Positions 6,903 to 10,226 of a DNA stretch of 10,226 nucleotides are shown here, piece by piece. Position numbers and translations under genes: made by a program. Each line of letters opens with the position of its first letter. Within the stretch, counting starts at the first letter, position 1. Source of the stretch: Ferrithrix thermotolerans DSM 19514 (GTDB taxonomy: Bacteria; Actinomycetota; Acidimicrobiia; Acidimicrobiales; Ilumatobacteraceae); contig CAMCUE010000024.1 of NCBI GenBank assembly GCA_945878705.1, positions 1-10,226 of the forward strand. The letters are read 5' to 3'. Below the pieces are notes generated by a model. It made no database searches, had not been told where the DNA came from, and was given only the letters and a program-made list of their open reading frames with translations.

Positions 6903-6916
6903 ATTCTACCCGTGAG

Positions 6917-7666
6917 TCACTTTGCGGTGGCTTGATTTAATGCCACGACCTCAGCAGTGGTCAATGGTCGCCACGAACCAGGCACGAGGGTTCTGTCAAT
7001 CAACGGTCCGATGCGAACGCGAACGAGTCGTTGCACAGGGTGACCGACAGCATCACACATTCGGCGAATTTGTCGGTTGCGCCCTTCATGAATAATTATT
7101 CGCAACAGACCCGGCTGCAACTGACCAACTTGCGCTGGTTCTGTAAAGCCGTCATCGAGCTCCACCCCGTCACGCAGCTTTTTCAACGCCGATTCACTCA
7201 CACCATTTGGCGAGCATTGCACATGCGCCAAATATTCTTTTTCAATTCCAAAACTTGGATGTGTAAGGCGATGTCCGAGATCACCGTCGTTTGTCATCAA
7301 AATTAATCCTTCAGTTTCAGCATCTAAACGACCAACTGGAAACACTCTTGGTTCAAATGGCACAAGCTCAATAACGGTGGCTCGGCCGTGCGTATCTTTA
7401 GCGGTCGTGATTACATCGACTGGTTTATTCAGTAAGTAATAAACGAGGCCAGGTGAAACTCCGATTGTGATCCCGTCAACTTCAACAGAATCTTTGTCAA
7501 CGTCAACTCTGCGACCGAGAATCGCAATTTCGCCGTTGACTCGCACTCTCCCCTCGTCGATCAGAATCTCGCATTCACGGCGCGAACCCCAACCCGTCTT
7601 GGCTAAAACTTTCTGCAGTCGTTCACCGTCGGTATTGTCAAACTCGTCAGGCGAGTTCTTGCCCAC
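6917..7666 (-). CDS. rluB: 23S rRNA pseudouridine synthase, RsuA/RluB/E/F family
   Basis: A 249-residue protein. Residues about 15-62 form an S4 RNA-binding domain (RLQKVLAKTGWGSRRE). The RsuA/RluB-type catalytic domain follows, with the signature GRLDAETEGLIL, where D115 is the catalytic aspartate. LLNKP (78-82) and RNRQIRRMCDAVGHPV towards the C-terminus are further family motifs. The likely reaction is uridine to pseudouridine in helix 89 of 23S rRNA (position 2605 in E. coli RluB), acting on nascent large subunits. Target assignment rests on the conserved actinobacterial location after scpAB and is not provable from sequence alone. The start is GTG at 7666, 13 nt after the scpB stop. An AAAGAG stretch about 10 nt upstream is a weak ribosome site. 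The next gene, tyrA, begins 14-26 nt downstream. Confidence 0.93.
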   Translation of the reverse strand: MGKNSPDEFDNTDGERLQKVLAKTGWGSRRECEILIDEGRVRVNGEIAILGRRVDVDKDSVEVDGITIGVSPGLVYYLLNKPVDVITTAKDTHGRATVIELVPFEPRVFPVGRLDAETEGLILMTNDGDLGHRLTHPSFGIEKEYLAHVQCSPNGVSESALKKLRDGVELDDGFTEPAQVGQLQPGLLRIIIHEGRNRQIRRMCDAVGHPVQRLVRVRIGPLIDRTLVPGSWRPLTTAEVVALNQATAK

Positions 7667-7679
7667 TTAATTAAACTCT

Positions 7680-8288
7680 TTATACTTCAGGCGCTGTTAC
7701 GTCGTCTGTTTCAACACGCAGACCGCGTTCGAGTGCTTCAACAACACTGGCATCAGGAATAAAATCGGCGATTGAAGGTAAATGTTCAATAGACGCGATA
7801 CCAAGTCGCTCAAGAAACAATGGCGTTGTTCCAAACATCACGGCCTGACCAGGCCCATCATCACGTTCAACTTCGGTAATGTAGCCACGCGCTTGCAAGG
7901 TTCGCATTACTGCTTCTGGATCAACACCACGAATTGCTGCGATCTGTGTTCGCGACAAGGGTTGCTTATATGCGATGATTGCCAAAGTCTCAAGAGCTGC
8001 AGATGAAACTCGTGCTTGTTGTCCGTCGAGCACGAATCGTTCAACATATGGTGCTAGATCTGGATGCGATTGAAAACGAAAACCACCTGCAATCTTCACT
8101 AATTGAAAACCGTGTCCTGCAGACTCATATGTTTCAGCGAGTCGTTCACAAACCTCTTCAACTGTCGTCTGAGAAATCTCAAGTAGTTGGGCCAACAGCA
8201 CTGGAGAAACCGGCTCCATCGCTACTAACAAGATCGCTTCGAGTGCTCGAACTATTTCTGGATCTAAAGTATTTTCAGCATCACTCAT
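7680..8288 (-). CDS. scpB: Segregation and condensation protein B
   Basis: A 202-residue ScpB, the dimeric winged-helix subunit that with ScpA and SMC forms the bacterial condensin complex organising and segregating the chromosome. The N-terminal winged helix begins EIVRALEAILLVAMEPVS. The second carries the family-typical segment SSAALETLAIIAYKQPLSRTQ near residues 94-114, then the IRGVDPEAVMRTLQARGYI region and FGTTPLFLERLGI. An acidic C-terminal tail follows. Length is typical for the family. The ATG at 8288 lies 9 nt after the scpA stop. AAGGATG, overlapping the end of scpA, can act as its Shine-Dalgarno. The order scpA-scpB-rluB is strongly conserved in actinobacteria and firmicutes, which supports the assignment. 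Confidence 0.96.
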   Translation of the reverse strand: MSDAENTLDPEIVRALEAILLVAMEPVSPVLLAQLLEISQTTVEEVCERLAETYESAGHGFQLVKIAGGFRFQSHPDLAPYVERFVLDGQQARVSSAALETLAIIAYKQPLSRTQIAAIRGVDPEAVMRTLQARGYITEVERDDGPGQAVMFGTTPLFLERLGIASIEHLPSIADFIPDASVVEALERGLRVETDDVTAPEV

Positions 8289-8297
8289 TTTCTTGCA

Positions 8298-9068
8298 TCA
8301 TCCTTCATATTTATCAATTGAGATTTCTTGTTCTTCAACTCCGAGCCAAATCACTTCGATATCTCCGAATCGCTCAACTTGGTCGAGGTCAACTCGCCCT
8401 TGTTTAAACAACTCAAGAATCGCAAGAAACCTAACGACTATTTCAATTCGGTCGTTGATGCCAGTAACTAACTTTCGAAAAGTCGTTCGACCATCAAGAC
8501 GAAGTTGCTGTGAAACTGTAACTAACGCATCAGCGACACTCGCGCGAATTGGCGCGACATGCTCTAGACCGATCACCTTTGGCGGTTTTGGTGCAGCGGC
8601 TCGCAAGTATGCCCGCTGAAGCCGAAGCGGGCTCACGCCTTCTAGAAGATCGGGCATTAAAGCAGCAAAGCGTTCTTCAGGGCCTGCCATCCGCGGAAAA
8701 CTCAAATCTGCACGGCTCACTAGATCGTTGAACACAGAGGCAACATCTTTAAAAGTTTTGCAATCTAAAAGTCGCGCAAGTAGCAAGTCCCGCTCTTCCC
8801 AAAGCGCGAGTTCTTCATCTAAATCTCCGTCATCTTTGCCCGGCAAAAGACGTCTGGTCTTTAGTTCAATTAGCGTCGCGGCGATCAACAAAAACTCGGT
8901 GGCGAGATCCAAATCAATTACTGGCATTCGCGCAACTTCTTCTAGGTATTGCGTGACAATGTTCAACAGTGAGACTTCATGAATGTCGACTTCTTGCCTC
9001 AGAATCAGATGCAACAGCAGATCAAACGGGCCCTCAAAAGTCGGGGTAGAAACTGCATATTTCATCAC
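8298..9068 (-). CDS. scpA: Segregation and condensation protein A (kleisin)
   Basis: ScpA, the kleisin that bridges the SMC heads and binds ScpB in the condensin complex on the nucleoid. The N-terminal motif TPTFEGPFDLLLHLI (residues 8-22 from GTG 9068) is the family hallmark, followed by VDIHEVSLLNIVTQYLEEV and the SMC-neck-binding helices with ATEFLLIAATLIELKTRRLLP. The C-terminal winged helix (RTTFRKLV...VVRFLAILELFKQGRVDL) binds the SMC cap. Length is 256 residues. The frame is open back to TTG at 9092. However, a strong AGGGGAGGT (9086-9078) lies inside that extension, 10 nt before GTG 9068 and 13 nt before ATG 9065. The real start is therefore one of these two. It is the first gene of the operon and is divergent from trpS. 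Confidence 0.95.
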   Translation of the reverse strand: MMKYAVSTPTFEGPFDLLLHLILRQEVDIHEVSLLNIVTQYLEEVARMPVIDLDLATEFLLIAATLIELKTRRLLPGKDDGDLDEELALWEERDLLLARLLDCKTFKDVASVFNDLVSRADLSFPRMAGPEERFAALMPDLLEGVSPLRLQRAYLRAAAPKPPKVIGLEHVAPIRASVADALVTVSQQLRLDGRTTFRKLVTGINDRIEIVVRFLAILELFKQGRVDLDQVERFGDIEVIWLGVEEQEISIDKYEG

Positions 9069-9118
9069 TGCGAGATTACCTCCCCTGCTCAATCATTGGC
9101 GACAACTAAGGTTGATTT
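9069..9118. promoter_or_regulatory. Divergent scpA/trpS intergenic region
   Basis: This 50-bp gap must feed two essential transcription units. It contains the scpA Shine-Dalgarno and TAAGGT before trpS. On the minus strand a TTGTCA hexamer lies inside the trpS 5' end (9119-9124), but no well-spaced -10 follows it, so the scpA promoter is not resolved. No operator-like palindrome is evident. Confidence 0.45.
9079..9083 (-). promoter_or_regulatory. Strong Shine-Dalgarno of scpA that shortens the gene
   Basis: GGAGG on the minus strand lies within AGGGGAGGT, 10 nt upstream of GTG 9068. It rules against the upstream TTG at 9092 as start, because that codon precedes this site. Confidence 0.75.
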
Positions 9119-9121
9119 GTG
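9107..9121 (+). promoter_or_regulatory. Putative leaderless -10 (TAAGGT) or SD of trpS
   Basis: TAAGGT (9107-9112) matches TANNNT and ends 6 nt before the GTG start at 9119. This is the same spacing as the two leaderless-type sites at 2357-2363. The AAGG it contains could instead be a short Shine-Dalgarno. The two readings cannot be separated from sequence alone. No clear -35 is seen. Confidence 0.4.
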
Positions 9122-10108
9122 ACAAGAGTGCTTTCGTGTATCCAGCCCACGGGCGAGGTGCACCTCGGCAACTACCTTGGGGCTTTGAGAAACTGGGTTT
9201 CGGGCCAACATAAGGCCGATGTTTTTCATGGGATCGTTGACTTGCATGCCCTGACGGTCACCGAAGAACCAGGCGTAATTGGCAGAAACACTCTGCAACT
9301 CGCCGCGGTTTTATTCGCCGTCGGACTCGACCCAGATGTTGCCACTGTTTTTGTCCAAAGCCATGTTCCAGAACATAGCCAACTCGGGTGGATTATGGAG
9401 TGCACAGTTTCTTTTGGCGAATTGAGCAGGATGACACAGTTCAAAGACAAGTCAGCCAAGCGCGAGGCTGAATTCGTTTCAGCGGGTTTGTTCACATATC
9501 CTGCGCTTCAGGCCGCCGACATTTTGCTTTACGATGCCAATGAAGTGCCAGTCGGTGATGATCAACGTCAGCACATCGAAATTACCCGCGATATTGCGAT
9601 TCGATTCAACCACAGGTTCGGAGAGACTTTTGTGATTCCAAAATCCGTGACCCCGCCGAGTGGTGCTCGGGTCATGGATTTACTCAACCCCACATCAAAA
9701 ATGTCGAAATCTGGTGACGACGATTCGGGTGTGATTTATTTGCTTGATGATCCTGCGAAAATTGAAAAAAAGTTCAAGCGCGCAGTGACCGATAGCGAAA
9801 CAGAAGTAACTTTTGATCGCGAACGCAAGCCCGGCGTGTCGAATCTGCTTGAAATTTTGGCAGCCGCAACAGGCACGACACCTCAAAAAGCGGCAGAGAC
9901 ATATACGAGATACGGAGACTTAAAAGCTGCCAGCGCACAAGCAGTGATTGCGATGCTTGAACCGATACAGACCCGCTATTTTGAACTGCTAAATGACCAA
10001 GGCGAATTAATGCGTTTACTACACAAAGGCAACGCTCGCGCAAAAGAAGTTGCCAGCAAGACTCTCAGCCGAGCGCAAAAGGCAATTGGATTTCTCTCAT
10101 CCGAATAA
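9119..10108 (+). CDS. trpS: Tryptophanyl-tRNA synthetase
   Basis: A 329-residue class I aminoacyl-tRNA synthetase that charges tRNA-Trp with tryptophan. The HIGH-type signature is PTGEVHLGNYLG (10-21) and KMSKS is exact at 194-198. D134 in LQAADILLY is at the position of the conserved tryptophan-binding aspartate. VPVGDDQRQHIEITRDIAIRFN (143-164) is the usual ATP/tryptophan pocket segment. The C-terminal helical anticodon-recognition region is complete, and length is typical for bacterial TrpRS. The start is GTG at 9119, giving the normal N-terminus TRVLSCIQPTG. Only 50 bp separate it from divergent scpA, so there is no room for a T-box leader. The downstream gene is convergent. No good terminator stem follows the TAA. 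Confidence 0.97.
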   Translation: MTRVLSCIQPTGEVHLGNYLGALRNWVSGQHKADVFHGIVDLHALTVTEEPGVIGRNTLQLAAVLFAVGLDPDVATVFVQSHVPEHSQLGWIMECTVSFGELSRMTQFKDKSAKREAEFVSAGLFTYPALQAADILLYDANEVPVGDDQRQHIEITRDIAIRFNHRFGETFVIPKSVTPPSGARVMDLLNPTSKMSKSGDDDSGVIYLLDDPAKIEKKFKRAVTDSETEVTFDRERKPGVSNLLEILAAATGTTPQKAAETYTRYGDLKAASAQAVIAMLEPIQTRYFELLNDQGELMRLLHKGNARAKEVASKTLSRAQKAIGFLSSE

Positions 10109-10139
10109 GCAGAGCAATTAATAAAAACCGCTCAGAATT

Positions 10140-10226
10140 TTAGGTGTTGTCAGCCTCTCGCAAGTCTGACAATGCCCCTGCAATATCTGGTTGATCTGAA
10201 CCAGCAACTAATCGAATTGTGACGAG
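10140..10226 (-). CDS. C-terminal end of an unidentified protein (partial)
   Basis: A frame open to the right edge encodes 28 residues ending SDLREADNT and a TAA stop (10142-10140). The composition is protein-like, with VTIRLVAGSDQPDIAGAL preceding that tail. The competing minus-strand open frame is Arg/Cys/Trp-rich and looks non-coding. The stop lies 31 bp beyond the trpS stop, so the genes converge. I do not recognise the family from so short a piece. Confidence 0.45.
   Translation of the reverse strand, partial: LVTIRLVAGSDQPDIAGALSDLREADNT

Noticed and set aside
9069..9118. T-box riboswitch before trpS
   Set aside because: Only 50 bp lie between trpS and scpA, too short for a T-box. No specifier stem or TGGNACCGCG-like sequence is seen.
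10112..10134. Terminator hairpin after trpS (GAGC ... GCTC)
   Set aside because: A 4-bp stem with a 14-nt loop is too weak to call.

Overview
The window reads as chromosomal backbone of a planktonic, moderately low-GC actinobacterium. I favour an Acidimicrobiia (Ilumatobacteraceae-like) lineage. The basis is the style of the ScpA and EPSP synthase proteins, the scpA-scpB-rluB order shared with actinobacteria, several GTG/TTG starts and apparent TANNNT leaderless promoters. The lineage is an inference from remembered family features, not from a search. I see no mobile element, CRISPR array, tRNA or rRNA.

Left part (1-2351): the window opens inside an AT-rich polytopic membrane protein whose start lies outside. 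It is probably a GT-C-like or other cell-envelope protein. It converges, with a 2-bp gap, on a creatininase-family metal-dependent amidohydrolase. That gene is divergent from a Crt/PYROXD2-type FAD oxidoreductase (2369-3982). The two ATGs are only 17 bp apart, and a TACTCTA heptamer sits exactly at the centre of the gap. It supplies a TANNNT -10 element 6 nt upstream of the ATG in each direction, which looks like a bidirectional leaderless promoter.

Middle (3996-4584): a COG2236-type purine phosphoribosyltransferase with a TTG start and a good Shine-Dalgarno. Its own promoter has a perfect TATAAT directly abutted by GAACATCTGTTC, which fits the Gram-positive/actinobacterial LexA box (GAAC-N4-GTTC). 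This suggests SOS control of a nucleotide-salvage enzyme and is the most testable novelty here.

Right part (4585-9068, minus strand): a tight operon in the order scpA-scpB-rluB-tyrA-aroA. It combines chromosome segregation (the two non-SMC condensin subunits), 23S rRNA pseudouridylation and two steps of aromatic amino acid synthesis. The cmk and der genes that usually follow rluB in this cluster are not present. Divergent from scpA is trpS (tryptophanyl-tRNA synthetase), with a 50-bp shared intergenic region that may also hold a leaderless promoter. The right edge holds the last 28 codons of an unidentified minus-strand gene.
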